Shown here: in pieces, positions 43,268-51,970 of the stretch
Position numbering within the stretch: the first letter of the stretch is position 1
Layout of the letters: every line of letters starts with the position of its first letter
Assembly (NCBI GenBank): GCA_963742655.1
Contig: CAVUMM010000006.1
Coordinates: forward strand, 186,001 to 250,000
Source: JAICLK01 sp963742655
Lineage (GTDB): Bacteria > Patescibacteriota > Saccharimonadia > Saccharimonadales > UBA4665
Length of the DNA stretch: 64,000 nt
Reading direction: 5' to 3'
Made by a program: the position numbers and the translations under genes
Notes under the pieces: model-generated
Told to the model about the DNA's origin: nothing
The model's database searches: none
Seen by the model: only the letters and a program-made list of their open reading frames with translations

Positions 43268-43779
43268 ATCATTACTTTTGGTGGCAAAAGTAATACAAAA
43301 CCACGGGCTGCTTTTCAGCTCCGGGATCTTCCAGTGTTATACGAGCTTGTCCGCAGAACTCGGCAAAAACATTGCCACAGGCAATCTTTTCACCTCAATC
43401 AACTGCGGCCAGCCAAGCCCGCTCCAAAAACACTTACGACTCTCCGGGCAAAGCCGATGCCCGAAACAAGCAGAAGCTTACGCAATATATAATAAGCACG
43501 CCTAAGGGCGTGCATCTGCTTGTATGCCAGACTTGGAAGAAACCGATTCGGAACGCACTGGTTAAAACTGAATAAAGCGGCAACTGTGGCTCATTTCCTC
43601 ATTTAAAGACAGAGAAATGAGTCCGACCAACGGGAGTTGTTGATGCGCAGGTTTAGCCAGTGCGTTCCGAGTAGTGTTTCTGGATTGTCAGGGGCTTTTT
43701 GGTTACTTTTTACGGAAAAAGTAACGTATTGATTTGTCTGGTGGTTTTGTGTATTACTTTTGCCACCAAAAATAATGAT
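43268..43779. mobile_element. MITE-like structured element with terminal inverted repeats
   Basis: About 512 bp bounded by 37- and 39-bp inverted repeats, about 90% identical by eye (43268-43304, ATCATTACTTTTGGTGGCAA... and 43741-43779 reversed). Each end is itself a hairpin (ATTACTTTTG-GTGG-CAAAAGTAAT). Internally there is a GCACGCC/GGCGTGC hairpin (43497-43514), a GTTACTTTTT/AAAAAGTAAC hairpin (43702-43724) and an inverted pair CGGAACGCACTGG/CCAGTGCGTTCCG (43551-43668). No transposase is encoded; the open frames inside look non-coding. Most likely a non-autonomous mobile or regulatory element. Confidence 0.6.
43453..43485 (+). repeat. Direct repeat, copy 1, inside the MITE-like element
   Basis: CGATGCCCGAAACAAGCAGA and the following bases match 43808-43839 with about five differences over 33 positions. 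Confidence 0.55.
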
Positions 43780-43807
43780 GAAAAACATATCTCTTGCTCA
43801 GGTGGAC

Positions 43808-43839
43808 ACCGATACCCGACACAAGCAGAAACTTCGCAA
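43808..43839 (+). repeat. Direct repeat, copy 2, just outside the element
   Basis: CGATACCCGACACAAGCAGA and the following bases are a diverged copy of 43453-43485. It lies 29 nt beyond the right inverted end, which suggests that a second, degraded copy of the element once adjoined it. Confidence 0.5.
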
Positions 43840-43851
43840 AGTTTAAATCGT

Positions 43852-44232
43852 TTATGCAGCCATATCTAAGTGAGGCTCTATCAAAAATAGTATCTCTTCA
43901 GCTTCACCGTCGGTTATCAGCTCCTGTGCAACAAATTCACCTATCGCTTCCGGCACTTCCTGTATGCGAGTTTCCAGTAACGCTGGTTCGGCGACGAATG
44001 CGGTATCTTCAGGATATGTATCTAAATAGTCCTCTGGAGTCAGCCAGCGAGCAAAATTTATAAATGGATCGTTCGCGCGCTCATCTTCTGTGAGCGCATT
44101 TACGTCGCCGGGTACCCTGTCCATTAAATAACGGGCTACTTCATTGAGGATAAGCGACCTGCGTTCGTACGCGCCGACTAATAATCGCTCTTTCACATAA
44201 TTATTATATAAATAGCCAATGCCAAATAACAA
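43852..44232 (-). CDS. Hypothetical protein, 126 aa
   Basis: No family recognised. Acidic and helical, with ERRSLILNEVARYLMDRVPG and TDGEAEEILFLIEPHLDM. It lies right of the MITE-like element. No Shine-Dalgarno or -10 hexamer at the standard distance is clear, so the start is uncertain. Confidence 0.5.
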   Translation of the reverse strand: MLFGIGYLYNNYVKERLLVGAYERRSLILNEVARYLMDRVPGDVNALTEDERANDPFINFARWLTPEDYLDTYPEDTAFVAEPALLETRIQEVPEAIGEFVAQELITDGEAEEILFLIEPHLDMAA

Positions 44233-44271
44233 ATATTTTCTGGCGCGTATATTAACTAGCGGTTGTAGAAG

Positions 44272-44967
44272 TTAAAATCGTCTAATATTTTGCGAATTGT
44301 ACGCAGCTTTAACGTGAGGAACCAGATACTCGTCAAGATCATCGGGTGGCCTGAGATCCATAAAACTCCCAAATAATGCAAATAGTCGTAAAGCCTCGTC
44401 TAAACGGTAGTTCAAGACGGTCACCGTATCCGTGTCACCATAAAATAACGCGCCATGCTGATTGATTTTACGCTGGCGCATCGTGTGTGCTAGCTGGCGC
44501 ACGTGGCGTCTGGGGGCGGCCGATATTATTTTTCACGGTTTTCCCTCAGCCAAGACGACTGTGCAACTCGTACATGGTACCGCGGTTGTGACTAAGGTTG
44601 CGTCGGAAAGGTCCCGACCGACGATAGGGCGGGCTCGCTCGTATGCGATAACCTCCCCATGATCATTAAGCCTACCCGTGGTCCAATCTTTAGATCGTGC
44701 GCAAAAGAATAAGTCTCCCTCAACCACCCATACGGAACCGATCGGATAATGGGGCTTTGGCTGGTCGAGGAGTGCTAGGTGCGCGAGATGCAACGCGACG
44801 CCCATGGCACGATCTTCCATATCGGTAACTTCAGGCTCGACATAAACTGGTTGAAGCAGTGGTTCGCCTGTCGGATCAGCGCCGCTGAAATATCGTATTG
44901 CCATTAAATCGGTGGTGTAAGGATCAACAAGCTCAGGATCATGCGCGATTTCCCCGGGGCGTACCAT
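44272..44967 (-). pseudogene. Cytidine/dCMP-deaminase-like gene interrupted by TGA
   Basis: The first ORF (44533-44967, 144 aa) has the deaminase zinc signature: HGE at 103-105 (catalytic HxE) and PCTSC at 131-135. It ends at TGA (44533-44535), but the same frame continues without any stop for another 87 codons (44272-44532), giving RHVRQLAHTMRQRKINQHGA and ALRLFALFG, which look like the rest of a CDA fold. A TGG-to-TGA mutation would explain it. The first part could be translated alone. TATAAA lies 8 nt before the ATG. The substrate class is uncertain. Confidence 0.65.
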
Positions 44968-45096
44968 GCGCTTACTTTATAAACAAAATTAGCTAGATGT
45001 CAACTTCTGGCCTATAAATTGGTGAGAAAGGTAGAGAGACGCCGTGGGGGTGGGCCGGATTTGGCTTGGTTCGAATGCCGCATGCCGGCCCCCCAC

Positions 45097-45672
45097 TCAC
45101 TTGGCGAGTACCCGCTCCCCTTTCTCGACGGCTAGTCGTGCGCGAAGTTCTTCGGCGTCCTTCAGAACCAAATCGAAGTTGGCCGTGTGCTCTGCGCCGT
45201 CATGGGCTTCCGCCAGCTCGGTGTATCCACGATAAAGCAGGCTGTATGCAGCTAGCCTGTCTTCGTCGAGGATGCACGCTCCGAGCGCCTCTTGGCATAT
45301 TGCCTCAAGTCGCTGGGCGAGTTCCCGGAGTGCGTCGTCCGTCAGGTAGCACGGTGTCCGCTTCCTGGCCAGCAGCGTTTTATCGAGGCTAATACGCCTC
45401 CGCCGCAGAGCCATCCACAGTTCCCAGATGCCGAATACGACGAGAAATGTGACGCCGGCCACCAGAAAGTGCTTGAAGCCAGGCGACATCGGCATGTACG
45501 ACGGGGTGTATGTCCGATTGATGCCCCATGCCAGCACCCATATGACTGTGATGACTAGGCTCACGATGCCGCCGATTTCCTGCAAGACCATCAGCCCTGT
45601 TTTGCGGTGGTTCAAGCGGTCCATCGCCAGCTGATCGTGCGGCTTCAGTACCACTGCCCTCAGCTCACCCAC
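45097..45672 (-). CDS. Two-helix membrane protein, 191 aa
   Basis: No family recognised. Two TM segments (about 31-50 and 70-90) join a C-terminal soluble domain rich in Ala/Glu/Arg (DALRELAQRLEAICQEALGA). GC-rich codons, unlike the unknown genes beside it. An incoming origin is possible but not shown. Confidence 0.6.
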   Translation of the reverse strand: MGELRAVVLKPHDQLAMDRLNHRKTGLMVLQEIGGIVSLVITVIWVLAWGINRTYTPSYMPMSPGFKHFLVAGVTFLVVFGIWELWMALRRRRISLDKTLLARKRTPCYLTDDALRELAQRLEAICQEALGACILDEDRLAAYSLLYRGYTELAEAHDGAEHTANFDLVLKDAEELRARLAVEKGERVLAK

Positions 45673-45756
45673 GACTTACTCCTAACTTTGGAGTGAATTT
45701 CCCTCTACCTCATGCATTACGCCTAAGCGCAACGAAATAATATTATAACAATTGTG

Positions 45757-46329
45757 CTAAAAATCAATGCCCTTGTTCGCCAGGAACTTATCATCGAAGT
45801 GGTGTTTGATTTTGGTCATGTCGGTGGCGATGTCCGTTAGCGGCAAAAGATCCGGCGGAAAGTAGCGTCCGGTAAGACACAGGCTGGTTTTGCGCGAACG
45901 TTTTTGAATGAGTTTTTTGAGCTGAATCCCAGTGATCAGCCCATCATGCGCGGCGTTATTTATCTCGTCGCAAATTACCAGATCAAACTCGCCGCTCGTG
46001 GCCGCCCGCAGGGCTTCGTTGTATGTTTCTCGCGCAGCTTGTTTGTGCTGCGCCTTGCTCACTTGCTTGGGGCTTAAGTTGCCGGCATCGTAAAAACCCT
46101 TGCCGCCTTTATAAAAATACAGCTGGTCTTTGAACAGCGGTGTGATATCGCGGATAAACACATGCTCGCCCACGCCCCAGTATTTAATAAATTGAATAAA
46201 CGCCACCCGCCACCGATTACCGAGCGCCCGCGCCACTAGTCCCAGGCTGGCACTCGTCTTGCCCTTGCCTTCGCCGGTATATACCACCACAACCGACTCT
46301 TTTGTCTGATAATCCTCAAACGCCATCAA
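45757..46329 (-). CDS. cobO: Corrinoid (cob(I)yrinic acid) adenosyltransferase, CobO/BtuR type
   Basis: 190 aa. VVVYTGEGKGKTSASLGLVA is the CobA/CobO-type P-loop that binds ATP in reversed orientation, followed by RALGNRWRVAFIQFIKYWG, and DLVICDEINNAAHDGLI is the Walker B-like segment. It transfers the 5'-deoxyadenosyl group to a corrinoid. No cobalamin biosynthesis genes are present here, so it probably activates imported corrinoid. The start could be either of two consecutive ATGs. A broken copy of its 5' end lies at 47053-47183. Confidence 0.9.
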   Translation of the reverse strand: MMAFEDYQTKESVVVVYTGEGKGKTSASLGLVARALGNRWRVAFIQFIKYWGVGEHVFIRDITPLFKDQLYFYKGGKGFYDAGNLSPKQVSKAQHKQAARETYNEALRAATSGEFDLVICDEINNAAHDGLITGIQLKKLIQKRSRKTSLCLTGRYFPPDLLPLTDIATDMTKIKHHFDDKFLANKGIDF

Positions 46330-46433
46330 ATCTATTGTACGCGATTATGTCGGCAAGCGGTCGTCACCATTTTTGACTTAACGCGATTATGATTGAATAA
46401 CAAATAATTATCCGCAATAATATGAGGTAATGT

Positions 46434-47021
46434 ATGAATGCGAATAGATCACGTTCACGCCAACCACCGCTGCTGTTTTTTAAAGTTGGCTTGCATGGAT
46501 CGGCACCGCGAGAATTCGGCACTGATTTAGCCGCACGATTGCAAACCCGACTAATTACCGGTGAAGGCATTCGCGAGGCTATGAGGCTGGAGCGCGCTGC
46601 GAGGGGCACTACATCAAGGGCTACCCCGGAAAAAGTTAATAAGCGGCTATTTAGGGATGCTTTGCCGATACTTAAAAGCAAAGAAGACTTAGTTGCTGAT
46701 ATGTATTTCCTTACGCCGAATTCGAGAGCGCGCACGCCGGCAGAGCTCGCCAGAATAACTGGTGCGCTAACCATAGCCCTTTTTACAGCCGCTCCGTTGA
46801 CAGCTATAGAAAAGCGACTTGCATACTGGGCGTTTCAAAGAGGTAAGTTGGATGATTTCGAAGGTACGTTGAGTGAAAACCCAAACTGGAGGCTGTTCCA
46901 AATGCCCGGAGCAGACGAAACAATTGATTATGTGTTTCCGCTTGATGGAACGCTCCGTGCCTCAGAGTTGGTGGATCAGGTTGAAGAGCATCTGAGAATC
47001 AACAGTCTGGTCGTGCATTAG
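46434..47021 (+). CDS. Hypothetical protein, possible degenerate P-loop, 195 aa
   Basis: No family recognised. The N-terminus LLFFKVGLHGSAPREFGTDL resembles a nucleotide-binding loop but lacks the GK[ST] residues. A central helix (RIKPELARITGALTIALFT region) and a beta-rich C-terminal domain follow. GAGGTAA precedes the ATG. It sits exactly between cobO and a truncated cobO fragment, so it has been inserted. Confidence 0.6.
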   Translation: MNANRSRSRQPPLLFFKVGLHGSAPREFGTDLAARLQTRLITGEGIREAMRLERAARGTTSRATPEKVNKRLFRDALPILKSKEDLVADMYFLTPNSRARTPAELARITGALTIALFTAAPLTAIEKRLAYWAFQRGKLDDFEGTLSENPNWRLFQMPGADETIDYVFPLDGTLRASELVDQVEEHLRINSLVVH

Positions 47022-47052
47022 TACGAACTTGAGCACCGTTGGTAATTACTAA

Positions 47053-47183
47053 TGAACGCCACCCGCCAACGGTTGCCCAGCGCCCCGCGCCAGCAAGCCC
47101 AGGCTGGCACTCGTCTTGCCCTTGCCCTCGCCGGTATTTATCACCACGACCGATTCTTTGGTCTGAAAATCTTCAAAAACCAT
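47053..47183 (-). pseudogene. cobO: Truncated, frameshifted cobO 5' fragment
   Basis: ATG at 47183 reads MVFEDFQTKESVVVINTGEG then KGKTSASLGLLARG, the CobO N-terminus, with one extra G in the ARALGNRWRVAF region. The homology ends near 47053, after about 45 codons. It differs from the intact cobO at several codons (MVFEDF versus MAFEDY, VVVIN versus VVVVY), so it is an older or foreign allele fragment. Confidence 0.88.
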
Positions 47184-47225
47184 CAGCTATACCGTACGAG
47201 AGTTTACTGATTTGTTTAGTACAAA

Positions 47226-48410
47226 CTAGGCGGCCGAGATTAGGTCGGCGTCAAAGGCAAGCGCACTCGTAAACGCAAGGGACGCTATCGCATTTCTGCA
47301 ATCACGCCTCAGATCGTCTTGGCTTGGATCGCCAGGATCTGAACGCTCTATAACAGTTTGGTATGCCCGTCGGGCTATAGCTTTCATCCCATGCTCGGTA
47401 CGAGAGTCATCAGCTGCTCTTGCCGTGGCATGGCTCAGGCGTCCTATGAGGAATGGGAACTGTGTTCCGCTTGGTTGGCGCCTGGTGTGGAGATATCGCA
47501 CAATTGCTCGATTTGCAATATGTGCCGCTCCTTCGGCGCACAAGCCCCTGACTAACGCTTCTATGTGACGATTAGGCGCTCTTCCATCAATTTCAGGATA
47601 CACGCCATCTTCAGGGCCTTGCTGGTCTAAAACCATTAAGTCGTAGGCTGCCCGCTGCGGGTTGCCTATCGCAACATCTCTAATAAAATTGCTGTGAGTG
47701 AGCAATATATTTCTGCCCCTCGGGCCGTACGCGGTCATCATTACGGTCGGCGAAAGATCTTCGCTCGGTCGGTGCGTCTCATGGACGGTACGATGATAAA
47801 AGCGCGGCCGTAAATGGGCTGCCGGAAAGGCATCTTCTGATAATCCGGAATTACGCGCGAGCAGTGTGGCATCGACAGCCGTAGCCGCTCTGCCGTCGCG
47901 GTGCAGTTTGCCCATAAAATCCGGCACGCTAACTCCGCGTGGCAAAACCTGGCTGAGTCTTAAAGTAAGTGGAGGTTCGCCGTCAGGATGATGCAGATCC
48001 TGCAAGACTGCGTCAACATCACGACGTCCGCTCCGCTTAGCCTTCAGTTGTTGGGTCAAGATCCACCATCGCCCCGCCCCATAGGTAACCCAGTGCGGGA
48101 CTAAATTATGAAGGCACATTGATCCAACGAGCGCGGCTGACACGTCATTCACTTTTCCCTGGCGCAAACCTTCAACCACATCCCACTGCTCCATAGTCGT
48201 ATCATTGGCAAAACGGACACGCCCCAGGCCATCAATAGATGTCGATACGCCGTCAACAAGCTCGTCTATGGCGGCTTGGTCAGGCAATAATTCTTGCCTG
48301 CCTTCAAGAAACATCGCGGCAGGCGATCGCCGGGCAGTACTCACAATTTCCCAAGTCGGTTCGCCAAAATGAGCAACCTGAGCTTGTCGGTCCAATGAAT
48401 CCAATGACAT
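47226..48410 (-). CDS. Hypothetical protein, 394 aa
   Basis: No family recognised. Soluble and Arg/His-rich, with a PRFYHRTVHETHRPSEDLSP segment and a long C-terminal helical region. No signal peptide or TM helix. It follows the cobO fragment on the minus strand and ends 42 nt from it. Confidence 0.55.
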   Translation of the reverse strand: MSLDSLDRQAQVAHFGEPTWEIVSTARRSPAAMFLEGRQELLPDQAAIDELVDGVSTSIDGLGRVRFANDTTMEQWDVVEGLRQGKVNDVSAALVGSMCLHNLVPHWVTYGAGRWWILTQQLKAKRSGRRDVDAVLQDLHHPDGEPPLTLRLSQVLPRGVSVPDFMGKLHRDGRAATAVDATLLARNSGLSEDAFPAAHLRPRFYHRTVHETHRPSEDLSPTVMMTAYGPRGRNILLTHSNFIRDVAIGNPQRAAYDLMVLDQQGPEDGVYPEIDGRAPNRHIEALVRGLCAEGAAHIANRAIVRYLHTRRQPSGTQFPFLIGRLSHATARAADDSRTEHGMKAIARRAYQTVIERSDPGDPSQDDLRRDCRNAIASLAFTSALAFDADLISAA

Positions 48411-48531
48411 AAACTGCCCTATTTCTCTGCTAGTTAAAAAAGACGGATCTTATAATTATCTTAGAATTTAAACTTTTCAAATAAAAGTATACGCCTTCAC
48501 GACAATATTGTAAATACCTAAGAATTATGGG

Positions 48532-48789
48532 CTAGATAAGTTTTTTTTCGCGAAGCACGGCGTCTATCTTGGGACGGTCGAAGCCGATGATTATAGTTCC
48601 GTCGATATCGATTACGGGGATGCCCATCTGGCCTGATTTGTCGACGGCTTCTATGGCGTTGGCCTGGTCGGTCTCTACGTTTTTTTCAGTGTATTGCACG
48701 CCGAGTTTATCCAGATAGCCCATTGCCGCGTGGCAGAACGCGCACCAATCGGCACTATAAATTGAAATCGGAACAGTCGATGTAGTCAT
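48532..48789 (-). CDS. Glutaredoxin-like protein
   Basis: 85 aa from the third ATG (48789), chosen because TATACT lies shortly upstream and the fold begins at once; upstream ATGs at 48798 and 48825 are possible. CAFC active site (residues 16-19), cis-Pro region GIPVIDIDG and C-terminal GFDRPKIDAVLREKKLI. It is close to the glutaredoxin at 21412 (same GFDxPK end). Confidence 0.85.
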   Translation of the reverse strand: MTTSTVPISIYSADWCAFCHAAMGYLDKLGVQYTEKNVETDQANAIEAVDKSGQMGIPVIDIDGTIIIGFDRPKIDAVLREKKLI

Positions 48790-48916
48790 ACTATACATAG
48801 TATACCTTTGAAAATTAATTAGCAAGAATATTTGTATAGAAGTTCGTATAGGGTGTCCGATAGGACTCGTATCAATTTGCGATTAAATAGGCAATATTGT
48901 TTACTAAACTAGAACC

Positions 48917-49675
48917 ATGAGTAAAGAATCGGAGTATGCCTTAGTTATTTGCGACGAAGCGCCACCTGAAGCTGAGCTCGCTTTTTATAACATGGGCGTT
49001 TCGGCGCATGAGTACGACCATACGATACACGAAGAGCAAGCATTTTGGCGGGACTATCCGGCGAAAACGGATGTTGCAGTGCGGGATATGTCTCGGCGGG
49101 TCTCTAGTGTGTTTCTCGGGCGTATTTCAACGTACCTTAATATGTACGACGCTTCACATCCAATGATGGGATTCGTAAATTACGGCGGGGTTCAAGTAGT
49201 GGGAGAACCGCTCAAGCATGAATACTGCCGAAGAGAATTGCTGGGTACACTGGCTATGTCTCAGTTGATGCGGATAGTGATCGATAACGGTGGAACATTA
49301 TATGATGCTGATGAGCTTGGCAGGGCTGACTCTTTCATGGAATTCAGGAGCCAGCCCAGCGGTTATCCGAATGAGCCAGCGCTCCATACCAAAAGTGGCC
49401 TGGCGCACGCAATATTACCAAAATCAGAAAATTTCAGCGAGTGGTATATTGACGGCGAGCACGGCTTATATGTCCGGCGTAATCTTACCACCATTCCAAG
49501 CCCGGCAATGATGCGCATGATACGGAAAGGCGCCATAACTGCCGATATCGGCAATATGATGTCTTTATTTCCTTTTTTGAGCGTTCAAGAGCCGGAATTA
49601 TCGCAGCAGCCGGCTGCTCATGCCGATTCACCAAAAGTTATTATTAGCCCGACTTCTGTAATACCGTGGTTTTAA
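48917..49675 (+). CDS. Hypothetical protein, 252 aa
   Basis: No family recognised. Soluble, with a Met-rich helical middle (LGTLAMSQLMRIVIDNGGTL) and a Gln/Pro-rich C-terminus. It stands directly before the ATP synthase operon on the same strand with a 41-nt gap. Whether it belongs to the operon is not clear. Confidence 0.55.
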   Translation: MSKESEYALVICDEAPPEAELAFYNMGVSAHEYDHTIHEEQAFWRDYPAKTDVAVRDMSRRVSSVFLGRISTYLNMYDASHPMMGFVNYGGVQVVGEPLKHEYCRRELLGTLAMSQLMRIVIDNGGTLYDADELGRADSFMEFRSQPSGYPNEPALHTKSGLAHAILPKSENFSEWYIDGEHGLYVRRNLTTIPSPAMMRMIRKGAITADIGNMMSLFPFLSVQEPELSQQPAAHADSPKVIISPTSVIPWF

Positions 49676-49716
49676 GCTTGCTCACTTGAGGTAAAATTGA
49701 TAATATACAGGTATAT

Positions 49717-50112
49717 ATGGATAAAGGTTCCCTAGCGCCAGCCCAGACGCTTACTGCTCATGGTGGGAGTATGCATAAGAAAATGTCAGGTAAAAATTCA
49801 GAAAAAAAGCTTGCCGGCACTGCTGAGCAATCTAATTCTGCCGTAACCATGTTTATAACCATGGCGCTGAATATGAGTTGGCAACTGGCCGTAGTTGTGC
49901 TCGTGCCGATCATCGCGGGCGTGCAGTTGGACAAATCATTAGATTCCGGTAATTTATTTTTGTTTGTCGGTTTGGGGCTGGCAGCGATCGGTTCGGCGGC
50001 AGTGATGTGGCGTTCGATGCAGGCCGCCAATCGCTTGCCTGTGCCGAAGCTGACTGATGATCAGAAACGAGCCATCAAAAAGTCATACGAAGAAGAGGAT
50101 AAAGATGACTAG
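49717..50112 (+). CDS. atpI: AtpZ/AtpI-like F0 accessory protein
   Basis: 131 aa (internal start at 49771 is possible). A polar N-terminus is followed by two TM helices (about 52-72 and 82-102) and a charged C-terminus, the shape of AtpI/AtpZ proteins that head ATP synthase operons and assist c-ring assembly or ion transport. The position directly before subunit a supports the call more than the sequence. Confidence 0.7.
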   Translation: MDKGSLAPAQTLTAHGGSMHKKMSGKNSEKKLAGTAEQSNSAVTMFITMALNMSWQLAVVVLVPIIAGVQLDKSLDSGNLFLFVGLGLAAIGSAAVMWRSMQAANRLPVPKLTDDQKRAIKKSYEEEDKDD

Positions 50113-50208
50113 CAAGTATAACGTAGGACGTATAACGTATACCGTATTCAGCGGCAAAGCCGCTGGTGTGATACGAAATACTTTATACGAAATACGGGGG
50201 GCTGTTGC
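50113..50208. repeat. ACGTATA-rich intergenic element with hairpin
   Basis: The gap between atpI and atpB holds repeated ACGTATAACGTA-like units, then a CAGCGGC-AAA-GCCGCTG hairpin (about 50151-50167) and then inverted ATACGAAATAC/GTATACCGTATT-type arms. It may be a repetitive intergenic element, an attenuator or a processing site between the first gene and the rest of the operon. Confidence 0.45.
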
Positions 50209-51066
50209 GTGTTAGGTCTTTTTGCTGCCGATAGCGGCCCATCCGTACACGTTGCGCCGTCGACCGATCTTACGATCGCAGGCGTGCATATCACCAATTC
50301 CATGATTTGGGGCTGGATTGTGTCGCTGGTTATTGCGGTTACCCTGATAATGGTTGCCCGCCGCGTGACCGTTCGGCCAAAGGGCGGCCTGGTTCAATAC
50401 GTTGAAGCTGGCGTAAGCTTTGTGAGTGATCTGGTCGAGGGCGCGTTTACGGACAAATCCATTGGCCGCAAGTATGTGCCGTTTTTCGTGACGCTCTTTT
50501 TCCTTGTACTCTTGAATAACTGGTCGGGATTAATACCGGGAGTGGGCGATGCCGTCCAGATCAATGGCCATCCGCTGCTTCGGCCGATTACCGCGGATTT
50601 GAACTTTACACTGGTGTTGGGGCTTGTAACGATGGCCGTAGTATATGTCGCATCGATCCGCGAAGTTGGCGGCTTCGGCAAGTATATCCGGCATTTCTTT
50701 ATCGGCAGTCCGTTCAATCCGCTGTATCTAGTAATCGGGCTCATCGAAATGCTGACAGATTTGACGCGAGCTTTCAGTTTGGCGCTGCGGCTTTTCCTGA
50801 ACGTTACAATCGGCGAGATCGTAATCGCCGTATTTGCGTATTTGGGAAGTCTGTTGGCACCGGCTAGCGTGCTTTCGCCGGTTGCAGCTTTGCCGTTCAC
50901 ATTATTGGAGCTTGGCGTCGGCGCGCTGCAGGCATATATTTTCGTTATCCTCGGGGTCAATTATCTGGCAATAAGTGTCAACAGCGCACATAGCCATGAT
51001 AGCTTGACCGATGCTGAATCTACTGAAACAATAGGATCAGCAGCGCCTGAAGGGGCAAAAGGATAG
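50209..51066 (+). CDS. atpB: ATP synthase F0 subunit a
   Basis: 285 aa. Five or more TM helices with the conserved FSLALRLFLNVTIGEIVIAV-type region holding the essential Arg (RAFSLALRLF), and GVGALQAYIFVILGVNYLAIS as the last helix. It forms the stationary ion channel. GTG start with GGGGGG about 8 nt upstream. Confidence 0.95.
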   Translation: MLGLFAADSGPSVHVAPSTDLTIAGVHITNSMIWGWIVSLVIAVTLIMVARRVTVRPKGGLVQYVEAGVSFVSDLVEGAFTDKSIGRKYVPFFVTLFFLVLLNNWSGLIPGVGDAVQINGHPLLRPITADLNFTLVLGLVTMAVVYVASIREVGGFGKYIRHFFIGSPFNPLYLVIGLIEMLTDLTRAFSLALRLFLNVTIGEIVIAVFAYLGSLLAPASVLSPVAALPFTLLELGVGALQAYIFVILGVNYLAISVNSAHSHDSLTDAESTETIGSAAPEGAKG

Positions 51067-51069
51067 ATC

Positions 51070-51147
51070 ATGGTCGGACAGAGCGATCTTCGGCGCGAAG
51101 ATATCTCAACTTCGACCGTGATGAAAGTCAAAAACATCACCATTTAA
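51070..51147 (+). CDS. Possible 25-aa micro-ORF between atpB and atpE
   Basis: ATG at 51070 opens 3 nt after the atpB stop and runs VGQSDLRREDISTSTVMKVK to TAA at 51145-51147. It overlaps a GATCTTCGGCGCGAAGATA hairpin, so the segment may be a structured spacer rather than a gene. No ribosome site is visible. Listed only because of its exact fit. Confidence 0.2.
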   Translation: MVGQSDLRREDISTSTVMKVKNITI

Positions 51148-51163
51148 GTAATAAGGAGTAAAA

Positions 51164-51406
51164 ATGGTCTCATCAATATTTGCAGTAACATCACCTGAAG
51201 CAATGCAGACACTAGCCCACGGAATAATGATCGGCGCCGGATTTATCGGCCCGACGATCGGTATCGGTTTGGTCGGCGCGAGTTATCTGACTGCCGTCGG
51301 CCGCAATCCGGAAGCATCTAAATTTTTAGGACAAGCTTTGGTATTCGTCGGCCTTATCGAGGTTTACGGCCTGTTAGCCTTCGCCTCAACATTCTTCGTC
51401 AAATAA
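51164..51406 (+). CDS. atpE: ATP synthase F0 subunit c
   Basis: 80 aa, a two-helix hairpin with RNPEA loop (VGRNPEASKF). The ion-carrying Glu lies in helix 2 (GLIEVYGLLAFA). The Na+-type Gln of helix 1 and the Ser/Thr after the Glu are absent, so a proton-coupled rotor is more likely. Start ATG 51164 with GGAG upstream. Confidence 0.94.
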   Translation: MVSSIFAVTSPEAMQTLAHGIMIGAGFIGPTIGIGLVGASYLTAVGRNPEASKFLGQALVFVGLIEVYGLLAFASTFFVK

Positions 51407-51436
51407 CGAGCTCCTAAACGTGGACATGAGCATTAA

Positions 51437-51970
51437 ATGATTACGAACTTAACACAATTCGCGGACGGTACTTCAGGTATCGGAGCGCTTGGGATTGACA
51501 GCAAAGCGCTGATTATCCAAGTCGTCACGTTTTTATTGGCGTTTTGGGTGCTGGAACGATTTGCATTTAAACCCATCGTAAAAATGATGGAACGACGGCG
51601 TGAGACGATTGAAAAAGGCGTGAAAATCGGCGAAGAGATGCAGAAGGAAAAGGCAGAGCTTGAACTAAAGGTTGCAAAGGAATTGCAAGATGCCCGCGCC
51701 AAAGCTGACGGCATCGTGGCCGAAGCCAAGTCCCAGGCACGACAGGCCGTCCAGGCGGCCGAAGGAGAAGCCAGTCAAAAAGCCGAAGCCATAATCGCCT
51801 CGGCTGAAGATCGGATCAAGCGTGATACCAACCGGGCGCGCAAGCAGCTGGAAGGCGAACTGGTCGGGCTGATTTCCGAGGCGACCGAAGCGATCATCGA
51901 AGAAAAAGTCGACCCGCAAAAAGATGCGGCCCTGATCGATAAAGCAATGCGGGAACAAGTCAAAGCATGA
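51437..51970 (+). CDS. atpF: ATP synthase F0 subunit b
   Basis: 177 aa: one N-terminal TM helix (about 24-44, LIIQVVTFLLAFWVLERF), then a long charged coiled coil (EEMQKEKAELELKVAKELQD ... RARKQLEGELVGLI), the peripheral stalk. The last bases overlap the atpH start by ATGA. Confidence 0.94.
   Translation: MITNLTQFADGTSGIGALGIDSKALIIQVVTFLLAFWVLERFAFKPIVKMMERRRETIEKGVKIGEEMQKEKAELELKVAKELQDARAKADGIVAEAKSQARQAVQAAEGEASQKAEAIIASAEDRIKRDTNRARKQLEGELVGLISEATEAIIEEKVDPQKDAALIDKAMREQVKA

Noticed and set aside
43372..43788. Short open frames inside the MITE-like element
   Set aside because: They follow the hairpins and repeats, have no start signals, and encode low-complexity peptides. Likely by-products of the structured DNA.
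44533..44967. UGA recoding as glycine (Gracilibacteria-type code)
   Set aside because: TGA ends many intact genes here, including overlapping atp genes. The standard code is used.
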